Below, piece by piece: positions 1-11,530 of a stretch of DNA of 64,000 nucleotides; position 1 is the first letter of the stretch; every line of letters begins with the position of its first letter. The position numbers and the translations under genes are program-made. The notes under the pieces are model-generated. The model was not told the origin of the DNA. It did not search any database and saw nothing but the letters and a program-made list of their open reading frames with translations. Origin of the DNA: Sacculina carcini (lineage: Eukaryota > Arthropoda > Thecostraca > Sacculinidae); assembly GCA_916048095.2 (NCBI GenBank), contig OU696574.1:7981087-8045086 (forward strand), given 5' to 3'.

Positions 1-11
1 CGCGCTTTTGT

Positions 12-546
<535 letters not shown>

Positions 547-802
547 TACTCTCGTACGCACAGCAGGTGAATGAATACATTAACATATTGAAGAGTATTG
601 AGAGAGAAAGAAACGTGTATTAGCGCTCAGACTGTTAGTATGGAGCGCTGCTCCAATTCACAATACATAATAAACTATATACATCGCAAATATATACACA
701 ATATCAATATAATACAGTATTAGTTTGAAATTGATTGAATGTCCATATCATCAGTATATACGATCATATCAAAGACCATGCAAGGTCCATCGCAGTTGGT
801 GA

Positions 803-1860
803 TCATGCAACGCACACTTTGAAGCATTCATCGACAAATTTTGCAAGGTGCTTCATAACATCAATGTTTTTGCACTTCATCAATTTGACAAATTTGTATT
901 GCGCTTGCACTCAGAGCCGTAGCAACCGCCCCCTGTACCCCCCGGCCGGGGGGCCCCCGAGTGTCGAGGGGCCCCGTTGCTTCACGTATGACATTAAAAT
1001 TTATCATATTATGTATAGTCTTTACCTTTTTGCTCAGATGTTTTCACCTGAGCTTGCATTATGTGATTATGTATAATAAATAAATTCATGATTTGATGGT
1101 TTATTTATAATGGGGGCCCCAAGTGTTGCCTTCGGGGGGCCCCAAGTGTTGCCTTCGGGAGGGGCCCCAAGTGTTGCCTTCGGGGGGGGGGGGGGGGCTA
1201 ATAAGTCCTCGCAACGGCTCTGCTTGCACTTGCCAGTATTGTTCCGGTATATATTTGGTCCTCAGTTGTACTATAGTCGGGTTCTGACACTGTATCATCA
1301 TGTGGTACTCGTCTCCAATTCTGTTATCATTGCACAAGTCACAGTATCGTTGATGTCGTGGTGTCCCACTGTAGCGGCCTCTAGTCACCGCCAGCCGGTG
1401 ATTACCTGTCCTTATTTTTGTTAAGTATATCCAATCTTGTTTATTGAGTTTAATTAGGTAATCTTCCAACTCGTAAGTTGTCTTATATAGTCTATAATTA
1501 CAGCACAACGTCTTACTTGCCATATTAGAATACCATTGGTTAATCCATATATCTTTGAGTTTTCTTTTAACCATATGCATTGTCCTAACGGGATTATATA
1601 TATTCTGTAGTGTACATAAGCTGCACAGCCCGCACTCATTACAAATGTTGCGTATATACAATAACCACGGTGGAACGTAGGTTCCGTCGTTGAACATCTT
1701 AAGTAGGCAATTATACATTATATAACTCAGTTTTGTGTTTTTACCAGATATTATGCGAATCCAGTAGTCGAATGCCATACTTTTTATGTGGATCTCTATG
1801 GGGTATATTCCACTTTCACAATATATCATATCATCGCATGTCCTCTTATAAATAAATATA
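803..1860 (-). pseudogene. LINE reverse transcriptase C-terminal fragment, split by a MITE
   Basis: The minus-strand translation is the C-terminal end of a non-LTR retrotransposon protein. It carries the RTGNHRLAVTRGRYSG stretch followed by a Cys-x2-Cys...His...Cys zinc motif (RYCDLCND, then EYHMMIQC), which is common to many invertebrate LINEs. The reverse transcriptase core is absent, so the copy is 5'-truncated near the CA/TA repeat at 1862. A hAT MITE (912-1222) sits inside it. If the MITE and one target duplication are disregarded, the frame continues on the far side and stops at 803-805. The copy was therefore open here when the MITE arrived. The LINE clade is uncertain. Confidence 0.8.
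912..1222. mobile_element. hAT-type MITE, family 1, copy 1
   Basis: A 311-bp non-coding element with inverted ends CAGAGCCGTAGCAACC and CCTCGCAACGGCTCTG. It is flanked by a perfect 8-bp duplication CTTGCACT at 904-911 and 1223-1230. The 8-bp duplication and CAGAG ends point to the hAT superfamily. The middle is AT-rich. The right part holds three tandem copies of a GGGGCCCCAAGTGTTGCCTTC-type unit ending in a run of G. Four more copies lie at 14435, 26501, 55642 and 56445. Confidence 0.9.
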
Positions 1861-1861
1861 T

Positions 1862-1921
<60 letters not shown>
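1862..1921. repeat. CA/TA microsatellite
   Basis: CA repeat running into a TA repeat. It marks the 5' truncation point of the LINE fragment to its left. Confidence 0.9.
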
Positions 1922-1922
<1 letters not shown>

Positions 1923-2426
1923 TTTGTGTCGAGGCTCGGGGGGATGACAGCTATCATGAGTAAGTCTTCAAAGTCTGCTCAGTTGGTCAATTGCATGAGA
2001 CCCTAATTTTTTTTCGCCATATTTAATTACAACACACAGACCTCAATGAAAAGTATATCGCGTGAAGTAGAATTTTTCACATATTTGTACTTTTTTTACA
2101 TTTTTCGTGTATTGTTATTTTTGCTATGCTGGTATTGATGCTAATATACCCAGTGAACTGTACTCAGCAGAATTATCGGGGGATATCGGGAATAATTGCA
2201 TATTCATACCCCCCAGCCAATTTGTCGGGGGTATATATACCCCTCATAACCCCCAGGATCTACGCCCATGTGCTCATACACAAATCAGCATAGCTGGGGT
2301 ATAGTAACTACTTGGTACTGATTTTATCCCCCACTCTCCCCCCTAATCTCCCACCGGAACAGATATGTTGTGTCAATTGCAGGATATATCTGTGTGTGTG
2401 TGTATGTTGTGTGCAAGTGAGTTAAT
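1922..2426. other. No gene seen
   Basis: Single-copy-looking AT-rich sequence with C-rich patches near 2205-2345. No open frame with a recognisable protein and no RNA gene is seen. Confidence 0.6.
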
Positions 2427-2746
2427 AAGGTTTAATGTCTAAGTGACAGCTGCTACACAGGAAGAAGCCGAAGCTTAACAACACACACAGGTGTGCTTCG
2501 TGCAACTCGCTGCCACCGCAGAACCGACCCTCTCCACGCTATGGCGCCATATGGACGTAAGACGCATTAGAGAGGGCCACCTCCTAAGAATGCATGACAC
2601 AAAACATGACTGATATCTGGTACACATTTACTGCTGGGTGGACAGGGGCTGTTGGATTATAGAATACGCCCAAAGAAATTCTGCTCCGCCGAGATTCGAA
2701 CCAAGGTCCTTGTGAGGCAGGTGTGCTACCACTACACTACGGAGTC
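2427..2746 (-). mobile_element. tRNA-derived SINE with tRNA-Val(CAC)-like head
   Basis: On the minus strand the unit opens with a tRNA-like head. It has A box TAGTGTAGTGG (plus 2729-2739), CAC at the anticodon position, and B box GGTTCGAATC (plus 2693-2702). This resembles tRNA-Val. About 240 bp of unrelated body follows. The same body without the head recurs at 50741-50980, which shows that it is a dispersed element and not a tRNA gene. Confidence 0.8.
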
Positions 2747-3475
2747 CACAGAGTTGGCATGGTAACGGCATGCCACACATGGCACAATTATAATAGAGGT
2801 ATTTATTTGGGAAGATGCAGTAGCTCGCAGCCCCTCGGTCTCCATGAAACTGGGGAATTTTATGCGCCAGTTTAGGATAAAATTCAATATCATGCGTGTG
2901 GCTACGGGACCTTCGGGGATCTTTCGGCCAAATAATTCCGGGGCGGTTGCTACAGTTCTGAACAAGAGTGACGAAACATAGAGAACACCTACTTTAAACA
3001 ACTTAGTGCATATACAATAGAATATATTCTGTCTAACGACCAAATGTGAAGAACGGAGAGAGAAGAAAATGCAAAATGTTGGGTGGACTCTTGCTCAAAA
3101 TATGAATTGGTACCAGTTGAGTAGCAAGATCAATCAATAACTGCAAGCATTGATATTAACACCGAAAAGCTACGGCAAAAAATGAAAAATAAAAAATAAG
3201 TGAAAAATAGATTGTGAGTGAGTATAAGTGGAAAATGGATTTTTTATCTCCAAATTATGTAGTGTTGCTGACTGCCTCATGCTTAGGGTCCCTCGGAAAG
3301 CTAGCAACGACCCTGAATAAGTGCAATTGCAACATTGCAGGATAAGATCATGTTGATATATGCACTGCAGCATTGTTGTTGTTTTGTCTTGGTCTCATTC
3401 TTCTCACGTTTAGTATAGTATATCATTCATCAACTCATCATTTAGTATATTGGTTCCAAAACCTAGGGGTAATTA
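2747..3475. other. No gene seen
   Basis: No recognisable protein, RNA gene or repeat family was found. The longest open frame (about 100 codons, minus strand, 2732-3043) starts inside the SINE and matches nothing known to me. Confidence 0.5.
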
Positions 3476-3540
3476 TAGGTTGGCGCTTTTGAGACTCTCG
3501 CGTGAAAAGCACGCTATAAATAGTGAAATAATGTAATGCA
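3476..3540 (+). mobile_element. LINE 3'-end fragment (L2-like)
   Basis: The stretch GCGCTTTTGAGACTCTCGCG then AAAAGCACGCTATAAAT ends in TAATGTAATG. Its reverse complement matches 53551-53612, which also ends in tandem ACATT. Short tandem tails after a 'gcgctataaat' motif are typical of L2-like LINE 3' ends. The body of the element is missing. Confidence 0.5.
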
Positions 3541-3910
3541 CGTGCGCAAAACTGTGACGCGCCGATGAGCAGCCAATGTTCGTGTGACAGCACTTTTTGA
3601 CGATATGGCTGCTAGCATGTCTCGTTGACCCCGCCCACAAACACGCACAGCAGCGCTCTCCGCCAACCAATCGGCGTCGTCCAAAGCCACTGACTGCGCT
3701 CTGATTGGCCAATGTCGCTAGTCTGACATAAATGGGCGGGGCTTATATTTACCACAGCACAGAGTCATAGCGGCGAGGGCTTCCAGTACGCTTAATGCAG
3801 TCATGTGTGTGGTCGGTGTGTGTGTCAGTGGTGACTCAAACAATTACTGTTTGTGGTGACTTAACAAGTGTGTGTCTGTGTGTATGTGTTTTTTGTTGTA
3901 AAATGATGGG

Positions 3911-4936
3911 TCCGTTTCAGCCAACGAACCATTGTGGCCAACGCTCGGCGATCGTAATACGATGCGTTGCATATTGACATTGGCTAAAACGGTACATGTC
4001 GTGAGTGCATTTGTAAGTGGCGTATCTAGTGAATGAAAGTTAAGCGAGTGACTATTTTGGGCAATATCTCCTCAGTTGTATGTAGTTCAGTGGTTTTCAA
4101 TTATTTGAACGCTTAAAAGTAACATTCGAAGACCTAACCTAACCAACCAAGCACAACTTGTACCTAACCTAACCTAACCAGCCATCTTATATCACATCAT
4201 AAGAGCACATATAAGCACGTACTTGTTGCGACGATAAAATAGTCCATGCAAATAATATATCTCGGAAATGGATACAAATAGAGAAAGTTATCTAGTTAGG
4301 TATGCTATCTAGTTCAAAAAGGAGATCAAACAATTAATTGTATCTATAATTTTATTTACAATTTAGTTGTAGTTCAATACATTTTGCGACAGTCAGACAA
4401 CTCAGGAAAGATTGCCCAAAATGGTCACTTGCTTAACATTCAGTCACTAGATACGCCACTGTCAAATGCACTCACGACATGCACTCACGACATGAATGTT
4501 GCTTCGGCTGTGTTAGCGAGTGGACGTTCATTTTTGTGATCCTAAATATTTGACAGTTTACAGGGAAATTTAAACAGTTTTTTAGGGTTGTTCTGCTCCA
4601 AATTATTTTAGAGAGGGTGCACGTAATTTGGTGTTCGTCGGTGCATTCCTAATTGTCATCCCTGGTGCTGTAGAGGCAGGAAAAGTTTGATTTTTTTCGT
4701 TAGTTTTGTTGTATTTCGGGCGATGTTGAATGAAATGCTTTTTTCGACTAAAACTTCTGCGCAAAAAACGTGCACTCATCCGATAAGCAACCCGCGAAAC
4801 GAACAATTTTTTAGTCTATTTTATATTCTTCTCAACTTCACCATTTCAGTCTACCGCTTCCACTTCAGTCTACCGCGCGCGGCGCTGGAGTGCGCACGCG
4901 ACCGGGCTCCTGTGATAATTTGTTGTGTAGTTATTG

Positions 4937-4972
<36 letters not shown>

Positions 4973-5119
4973 ATGTTGTAAGATGCTTCTAAAAACCACG
5001 CAGTGGATGAGTGTCACAATAAATGAAAATGAAATGTACCATGTTGGCCAATGTCGATATGCATCGCATCGTATTACGATCGCCGAGCATTGGCCAAAAT
5101 GGTTCGTTGGCCGCAACGG
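3911..5119. repeat. Nested foldback structure
   Basis: Two pairs of inverted repeats are nested. The outer arms are 3911-3997 and 5034-5119, about 85% alike by eye. They include a self-palindromic ATCGTAATACGAT core. The inner arms are about 3995-4075 and 4407-4494, sharing the end CATGTCGTGAGTGCATTT; the inner right arm ends in a doubled GCACTCACGACATG. The loop holds CCTAA-type runs near 4130-4190. A TA repeat at 4939-4971 lies inside the outer arm pair. A related degraded piece occurs near 43282-43350. No transposase is visible. Confidence 0.7.
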
Positions 5120-5389
5120 TAGTAGATCCGCAACTTGCAACAGATTGTGCTACCTGTATCAAAATATAAGACACCGCATTCAACATCGTTTTGTAAAATC
5201 AGTCTCAACAATGGTGAAATTCTACAGAAAATCAGGAACACACACATCCGAGATTCTACTAGTATTATAGAAAGTCAGGAAGAACCAAACTTCACAGTCC
5301 GTTGTGTGCTTATATGAAAGCACTGATGAATCTTGTTTTCTACTTGCGAGGGTCTGCTCACCTGAGTTCACAAATTCACATCATCCCTT

Positions 5390-5422
<33 letters not shown>

Positions 5423-6200
5423 ACACAAAATACACACATAACACATGCACATATACACAGATTACAGAATACTCATGTGAAACTGCCTGGAAACAAACGA
5501 TACAAGGATAAAAATTTTCATTCAACGCAAATGTGTACGTACCTAGCGAAACTTGAAAGAAAACACCTGTACAAATACACTGAAATACCAGGACGACATG
5601 GTAATGTGCAGTCTCTGGTACCCTCAAGTATACCAACATCTATTCTACATAGTGATATATATATATATATGATGCACAGTGAAATTCATCTAACTTTAAA
5701 TGAAAATCGTACCAACCACATATATTAAAAACCTACCACATCCAGGTTACAGCTGGTGCACACATACACATGCATATGGGAAATCATCTACTTGATATGC
5801 CAAGTCTTGCTGCACAGGAATGCTTGCAGAGTTAGTGGTTTTACAGCCACAGTATGAATATGCACGGCGTATCATAGGAAAAACGACGCATCTATAGTTC
5901 AGTTTAGTTTAAAGACAAGTTATATATGCTCTGATAGATTTCGAGTAAAAAAGACAACACAGAAAAATGTACAACACTCACTAACCTCGCATATAAACTC
6001 TACAATTAGAGATGCGACCTATAAAAACCGATGTTTTTTTTTTAAACAAACTTTTTGCCAAAAAACACTCAACAAAATAACACGTTTTTCGGTTTTCTCA
6101 AGAGTAATGCAAATAATTCAAATTATTCAAACTATATATTTGGGATGTTAAATGAATTATTTTTATCAACACATGAGTTATTCATGCTATTTGTTCAAGT
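5120..6200. other. No gene; CA repeat
   Basis: Contains a CA microsatellite at 5389-5430 and a short TA tract near 5656. Short open frames around 5300-5730 show no recognisable domain and partly translate the repeat. Confidence 0.6.
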
Positions 6201-6443
6201 TGTATTCAATGGTTAACCGAGACACGTCATATATTCTTAACTCAATAGGAAACGCAGGTAAGACAACGACACTGGTCCAATGGACCCACACAACACGCAC
6301 GTACACCTCGAACACAATCCAATAGATACTGTCGTCAACGTCCTTCAGACGCAGACCAAAACCCCCTTTGTCACGAGCTTCGGTTCAACGGGTTCATCAA
6401 CCCCGCAAATGCGATGACTCATCGAACTGCGCTCACTCACACA
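6201..6443 (-). repeat. 3' LTR of the Mag-type element
   Basis: 243-bp direct repeat with TG...CA ends. It matches 10493-10736 except for one substitution (near 6269) and an indel (near 6306). It encodes the C-terminal 33 residues of the polyprotein. Confidence 0.92.
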
Positions 6444-9400
6444 CGCCCCCCTAGTCATGGACATGACTTCAATTAACCGCTGAGGACGACGGGTGTTTCT
6501 TGACGACCGCCGAAGTTGACCCTCTGCTTGTTCCTTTTCCGCTTCATCACTTGTTGGTGCAATGTGAGTACGTTGTCCATTTTCGGCTGAATCTTGATTG
6601 ACGTGACCGTGTCTGCGACGTACATGTCGCCGGTTTCGAGCTACGACTCGTCCGCTAGCCATCTTGATTAAGTAGCGTCGGTGAGGTAGCTGCTCGATCA
6701 CAATCCCATGCCGATTCCATTCCTTGGTGATGTGGCATTGTATCGCTACGTGACTTCCTGTCGCGATGTCACTTAGATCTCGAGCACTCTGGTTGTACTT
6801 TTCGTCTGTCTTCATTATTCTGTCCTGTTCACGTTTTTCGATCTGCTCATTTGATTGCTGCCACATGCCTTGAAATTGGCGTCGGTGTGCAGGGATGAAA
6901 TCTCTAACGGGACGGCCATAGAGTATTTCTGCAGGTGACCTTCCATCTGGTCCAGGTGTGTTTCTTTGCTGCAATATCCCTCTGCACCAATCATGTTCGT
7001 TCAATTGTTTTTTTTCTTCACACCAACACTTTTTTATAAGAGCTTTTGCTGATTTTACTGCTGCCTCCGCCCTCCCATTAGACTGCGGATAGTGTGGTGA
7101 GGAGCGAACATGTGATATTTTCCACTTGGTGACGAATTGATGGAACTGGCCAGATGTGAACTGAGGTCCACCGTCTGAATACAATATCACTGGTACTCCC
7201 ACCATGCAGAAAATTGTGCGAAGTGTCGATAAAAGTTTATTTGTGACGGATGTTTGTCCAAGGTCGTTGACAAATTGCCAGCCAGATAGATGATCCACCA
7301 GCACCACGAATTTATGGCTTCCGTATTCGGCGAAATCGACCGAGACGTGTTCAAACGGTCTTGTAGGTTTCTCGTGATGGCGGATGGTCTCTTTTGGTTG
7401 TGATGGTAAGTACACTTGACACTTTTTGCAATGTTTTGTGATGTTGTCAATATCTACGTCGATCCCGGGCCAATAAACAATATCCCGCGCACGTTGTTTT
7501 GTTTTTTCTTTACCAGCATGACCAGCGTGTAGTTCTTGCAGAATTTCTTTTCGCATGCCCGCTGGTATGACGAGCCGTCTTCCATAAAATATGAAGTCAT
7601 CATCAATATAGAGATGCTCGTGCACCGGCCAATATCGACTGATAATTGGGTCCACATCGCATTTGCGAGTGGGAAATCCTTCCATTATGTTTTTTCGCAG
7701 CATTTTCATCTCGGCGTCGGAAGCGGATATGTCGTGCAATTTTCGTAATTCAACATCTGATATAGCTGCGTCTGTCGAAATTGTCGCTATTGTAGAAAAT
7801 TCTTCACCCATTTCTCCGGGAGCAGCAACGGAAGATACAGGAAAACGCGATAACGCGTCCGCTGCGGCGTGATCTTTTCCTGGCGTCCATTGTGCCGAGA
7901 ATGGTCCAAGCTCTTCAAGCCTCAATCTCAAGCGCTGAATTCGAGGGTTCGCTAGGTCATCGACAGATTTTGAGTTTAAAATCGGTACCAAAGGACGATG
8001 ATCAGTGATTACTTCAAAATGTTGTAGACCGGAGAGAAACATGCGACATTTTCTGAACGCCCAAACAATAGCCAACAACTCCAGCTCAATAGCAGCATAT
8101 CTAGATTCCGCATCAGTGAGGAAGCGGGAGCCACACTGTATGACGCATAATTTGCCGTCATCTTGTTTCTGCTGCAGGACAAATCCCAAGCCGTGCAGTC
8201 GACTGGCGTCCGTGCGTAAGAAAGTCGGAGCATCTTGCTGAAAATATTTCAGTATTGTCGGCGATGATAGAGCTTCACGAGCTCGTTTGAAGCACTCGGT
8301 GTGGTGATTTTCCCAAACAAACACTCTTTTTGCGCTCAATAAGTCGCGCAGAGGTGTGAGCCGTTTCGATAGCTCAGGTGAAAATGATCCGATCTGATTG
8401 CACAATCCGAAGAACGATCTCAGACCTGTTACGTCGGTTGGAACCGGAAATTGCGCAATGGCCTCATACAAGTCTGGGTCAATGCTGTACCCTTCTGCGT
8501 TCAGCACAAATCCGGCGAACTTGCACTGTGTTTGCATATACTGCGCTTTAGTAATATTCAGTGTGATGCTTTTCTCGCGACATCTCAACAAAAAACTACG
8601 CACGCGCGTCTGCAACTCCTGCTTTGTGCGGCCGTATATTATGACGTCGTCGACAAGACGCTGGATGCCCGGCAGTCCTTCCAGTGATTCATCCATGCGC
8701 CGATTGTAATGATCTGATATGGAAGAGATACCATATGGAGCGCGCTTGAACATGTATCTGCCGTTCGGTGTAATAAACGTCGTGAGTGCTTGGCTGTCAG
8801 CATCGAGCGGACATTGATGATAACCTTTTTTCGCATCAAATACTGCGAAAAATTTTGCCTCTGACGCAATAATTGATGCAACGCATTCCGAGGGAGTGCC
8901 GGACTGAAAAAGTTCACGTTTCACACATTTGTTCAATTTGGTGAGGTCCACACACAGACGAACACCTCCATTTTTTTTCGGCGTGACTACAATTGGTGAG
9001 CACCAATCTGTAGGTTCAGTTACAGGTGATATAATTCCTTGTTCTTGTAATTGCTGAATCTCGTCTTTCAGTCCTGCTTGTAGTGGAAGTGGTACTCTGC
9101 GTGGTGCTGAGACACTATGCGGAATTACGTCCTCTCGCAATTTTATTTTGAATGTCTCGCCAGTCAGAACTTTAATTTCATCGCTGAACACATCTGCAAA
9201 TTCACTGAATATGTCATACGAGTGCGATTTCATTTGATTCACCTGATGTGCAGTTTCACATGGCATACACGGTGACATTTGTACAGGGTAATTTACCGGA
9301 ATCAAACGTAGCTCACGACAAACATGCCATGAGAGAAGGAGTCCATGAACGCCTTCTACGACAGTAATGTCTACCGTAGTCGATGCGTTGCCAATGGAGA

Positions 9401-10484
9401 TGGTGGTTTGAAAGACACCCATCGAACGCATTTTGGTTCCGTCTGCTGCAATGGGGCTTTCAGTACTGGCTTTCAATCTGACATTCTTCAAATGTTTCAT
9501 GATGTCCGTGCCGGCGACTGTAATGTCTGCGCCGGTATCTGGAAGAGCCGACACACGAATTTGACCCCCAAGCACGACGTCCACCTTTGGTGCTTTTACA
9601 GTGGTTACGTTTGAAACGACTGCTGCAGAGACACGGTCGTTATCTGTACATTTCTGATGCGTCTTTTTGTTTGTGCTAATCACGCTACGGCACTTGATTT
9701 CGAAATGACCAAATTTACCGCACCGTTTGCATTGTTTTCCGAGCGCTGGACATTTTTCGCTCGCTTGATGGCGACGTCCGCATCTTGTGCACTCGTTCGT
9801 GTCCCTTCCTGTGCGCCTATCATGTGTCACAGTGGGGTGCCTATGGTGCACTTTATTGACGTGAGTATCCCGACTGTTTGCGATCAAATCTGTGTCGCGG
9901 TTGGCTGCCTCTTCAGCTCTGCATATCTCAACGGCTGTAGATAGCGTTAGATTTTTCACGCTGCAAAGTTTTTTCACTGTTGCTGTGTCTCTGACACCGA
10001 CGACGATGCGATCGCGGATCAAGGAATCCCGGCATTGGTCACAGAAATTGCAAGTGGTGCTCATCTCTCGGAGGCTGATCAAAAAATCTTCGAAGCACTC
10101 GCCAATTTTCTGAGAGCGGCCGTTGAAGTTTTTCCGTTCGATGACTTCGTTTACCTGGCCTTTTGCATACTCTGCCAGCATACGAACGATGACGTCGATG
10201 TTGTCTTTGTCGTTTTCATCTATTTGGAAATTTCTCACTGTTCTCAGCGTTTCATCGCTAAGGCACGATCGAAGTACTGCGGCCTGCATTTTTCTGGGTT
10301 GGTTTTGAAGACCGGTCAATAGCACATAATCTTCCCAACGATCTTTCCACACGAAAAATGACTCGCTCCGGTCAACACTCAGGTCCAGTTTTTCGGGCAT
10401 AGGGACTCTCCCGGCCCATACTGACGTTTGAGACGGCTGCATCTGATGAGACGAGCTTGCTGTGTCAACTGTCGGCTGCGCCAT
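6345..10484 (-). CDS. Gag-Pol polyprotein of Mag-type gypsy element
   Basis: A 1379-aa single frame. Order of domains from the chosen ATG (MAQPTVDTASSSH): gag with a 'FFVWKDRWEDYVLLTGL' core near residue 30-60; two Cys-rich knuckles (CTRCGRRH... and CKRCGKFGHFEIKC) near 230-270; aspartic protease LPDTGAD near 313; reverse transcriptase with the LVDD active site near 610; RNase H TDAS near 757; integrase HHCC near 985-1020 and DDE residues at VDFAEYG, YSDGGPQF and NGRAEAAVK near 1048, 1102 and 1138. It resembles the K02A2.6-like (Mag) lineage, which also uses xVDD. The frame runs upstream into the 5' LTR, but the first plausible gag ATG is 8 nt inside it. The stop lies about 99 nt inside the 3' LTR, so the LTR encodes the last 33 residues. 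No nonsense or frameshift was seen, so it may be active. Confidence 0.93.
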   Translation of the reverse strand: MAQPTVDTASSSHQMQPSQTSVWAGRVPMPEKLDLSVDRSESFFVWKDRWEDYVLLTGLQNQPRKMQAAVLRSCLSDETLRTVRNFQIDENDKDNIDVIVRMLAEYAKGQVNEVIERKNFNGRSQKIGECFEDFLISLREMSTTCNFCDQCRDSLIRDRIVVGVRDTATVKKLCSVKNLTLSTAVEICRAEEAANRDTDLIANSRDTHVNKVHHRHPTVTHDRRTGRDTNECTRCGRRHQASEKCPALGKQCKRCGKFGHFEIKCRSVISTNKKTHQKCTDNDRVSAAVVSNVTTVKAPKVDVVLGGQIRVSALPDTGADITVAGTDIMKHLKNVRLKASTESPIAADGTKMRSMGVFQTTISIGNASTTVDITVVEGVHGLLLSWHVCRELRLIPVNYPVQMSPCMPCETAHQVNQMKSHSYDIFSEFADVFSDEIKVLTGETFKIKLREDVIPHSVSAPRRVPLPLQAGLKDEIQQLQEQGIISPVTEPTDWCSPIVVTPKKNGGVRLCVDLTKLNKCVKRELFQSGTPSECVASIIASEAKFFAVFDAKKGYHQCPLDADSQALTTFITPNGRYMFKRAPYGISSISDHYNRRMDESLEGLPGIQRLVDDVIIYGRTKQELQTRVRSFLLRCREKSITLNITKAQYMQTQCKFAGFVLNAEGYSIDPDLYEAIAQFPVPTDVTGLRSFFGLCNQIGSFSPELSKRLTPLRDLLSAKRVFVWENHHTECFKRAREALSSPTILKYFQQDAPTFLRTDASRLHGLGFVLQQKQDDGKLCVIQCGSRFLTDAESRYAAIELELLAIVWAFRKCRMFLSGLQHFEVITDHRPLVPILNSKSVDDLANPRIQRLRLRLEELGPFSAQWTPGKDHAAADALSRFPVSSVAAPGEMGEEFSTIATISTDAAISDVELRKLHDISASDAEMKMLRKNIMEGFPTRKCDVDPIISRYWPVHEHLYIDDDFIFYGRRLVIPAGMRKEILQELHAGHAGKEKTKQRARDIVYWPGIDVDIDNITKHCKKCQVYLPSQPKETIRHHEKPTRPFEHVSVDFAEYGSHKFVVLVDHLSGWQFVNDLGQTSVTNKLLSTLRTIFCMVGVPVILYSDGGPQFTSGQFHQFVTKWKISHVRSSPHYPQSNGRAEAAVKSAKALIKKCWCEEKKQLNEHDWCRGILQQRNTPGPDGRSPAEILYGRPVRDFIPAHRRQFQGMWQQSNEQIEKREQDRIMKTDEKYNQSARDLSDIATGSHVAIQCHITKEWNRHGIVIEQLPHRRYLIKMASGRVVARNRRHVRRRHGHVNQDSAENGQRTHIAPTSDEAEKEQAEGQLRRSSRNTRRPQRLIEVMSMTRGACVSERSSMSHRICGVDEPVEPKLVTKGVLVCV

Positions 10485-10492
10485 GTTCCAGT

Positions 10493-10736
10493 TGTATTCA
10501 ATGGTTAACCGAGACACGTCATATATTCTTAACTCAATAGGAAACGCAGGTAAGACAACAACACTGGTCCAATGGACCCACACAACACGCACGTACACAC
10601 TCGAACACAATCCAATAGATACTGTCGTCAACGTCCTTCAGACGCAGACCAAAACCCCCTTTGTCACGAGCTTCGGTTCAACGGGTTCATCAACCCCGCA
10701 AATGCGATGACTCATCGAACTGCGCTCACTCACACA
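10493..10736 (-). repeat. 5' LTR of the Mag-type element
   Basis: 244-bp direct repeat partner of 6201-6443. The gag ATG begins 8 nt beyond its inner edge. Confidence 0.92.
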
Positions 10737-11465
10737 CTATTAGTGACCCTATCAAATTGAATTATCATTAAAAATGCACAATAAAATTGTTATAATGTGT
10801 CTGGAAGCCCTAATATCATTGTTTGCACGGTACTGTGCGGCACTTCTATGAACAGTACAGCTTTGCATTCAATTATTGAGTTAATCATTGTGTAAGAAAG
10901 AGGGTTTGAGAACCGTTTTTTCTGCAAAAAATCTGAAACTGTTTGAAAAATAACAACAACAGGTGGCATAATTTTTTTTTATATTTCAACAGGTGACATA
11001 ATATTTATATATTTTTATTCCTTTTGTTACTGCCGACATGTACTGTGTTTGTCCGTCTTGTCCTAGCTATTTTGTGTTGTGATTGTTATTTTATAAGTTT
11101 TATGACAGTGTCTAAATTGTTTTTGTGCATGTTTATAGGGGAGGTGGCCCCTTTTGTCCACAGGTCGAAAGTGCCACAAATTCTGCCGCTCTCACACCCT
11201 TTCTACGCGCGCCACAGTGGCCGCGTTCAAGTGGCGTGGCTGATGCGTGTGTGATGAGTCATGGTCGTTTTTTGCCACACTCAGTGGTTTTCAAACTTGC
11301 TGTGTGGTCGAATTGTCCACACTCGTGATACGGCTCAAGCGATGCTCTATTTGACAGTGTTGAGCGTCGGCGTGATCGATGCATATTGTGATTGAGTTAA
11401 CTAAATTTGCTATTCGCTACAGAGCTAATATATACTTTTTATATGCTATGTCCAATTCAATACTT
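10737..11465. other. No gene seen
   Basis: Unremarkable AT-rich sequence. A GC-richer patch at 11140-11240 has short open frames without a recognisable domain. Confidence 0.55.
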
Positions 11466-11530
11466 TATATGCAACAACAACAACAACATGTATTTAATAT
11501 AGCGCCAAATATACAATGGTGCGATGACAG
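11466..11530 (-). mobile_element. L2-like LINE 3'-tail fragment
   Basis: On the minus strand this reads GGCGCTATATTAAATACATG followed by a TTG repeat. It parallels the LINE end at 39295-39346 (GCGCTATAACAAATACATG then a TTG repeat). Only the 3' tail is recognisable. Confidence 0.5.

Larger units (their letters stand above)
6201..10736 (-). mobile_element. Ty3/gypsy LTR retrotransposon, Mag type, apparently intact
   Basis: Two nearly identical LTRs (6201-6443 and 10493-10736) flank one uninterrupted gag-pol frame on the minus strand. The LTRs differ by about one substitution and one small indel, so the insertion is young. On the minus strand the LTR reads TGTGTGAG...GAATACA. A purine-rich tract (AGGGGGGCG) precedes the 3' LTR, as expected for plus-strand priming. 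The primer site just inside the 5' LTR is ambiguous: either the TGGAACATGG beginning 2 nt in, or a TGGCGCAGC a few bases later that resembles a tRNA-Ser 3' end. No flanking target duplication was found (CAAGT versus CTATT). Confidence 0.92.

Noticed and set aside
2690..2746. Real tRNA-Val gene
   Set aside because: The head is followed by a dispersed SINE body, and the acceptor stem does not pair fully. Called as a SINE head instead.
4130..4190. Telomeric CCTAA array
   Set aside because: Only a few interrupted units occur here and near 42763. They are too short and scattered to be a telomere.
6196..10741. Target-site duplication for the Mag-type element
   Set aside because: Flanks CAAGT and CTATT do not match under any placement of the ends tried.
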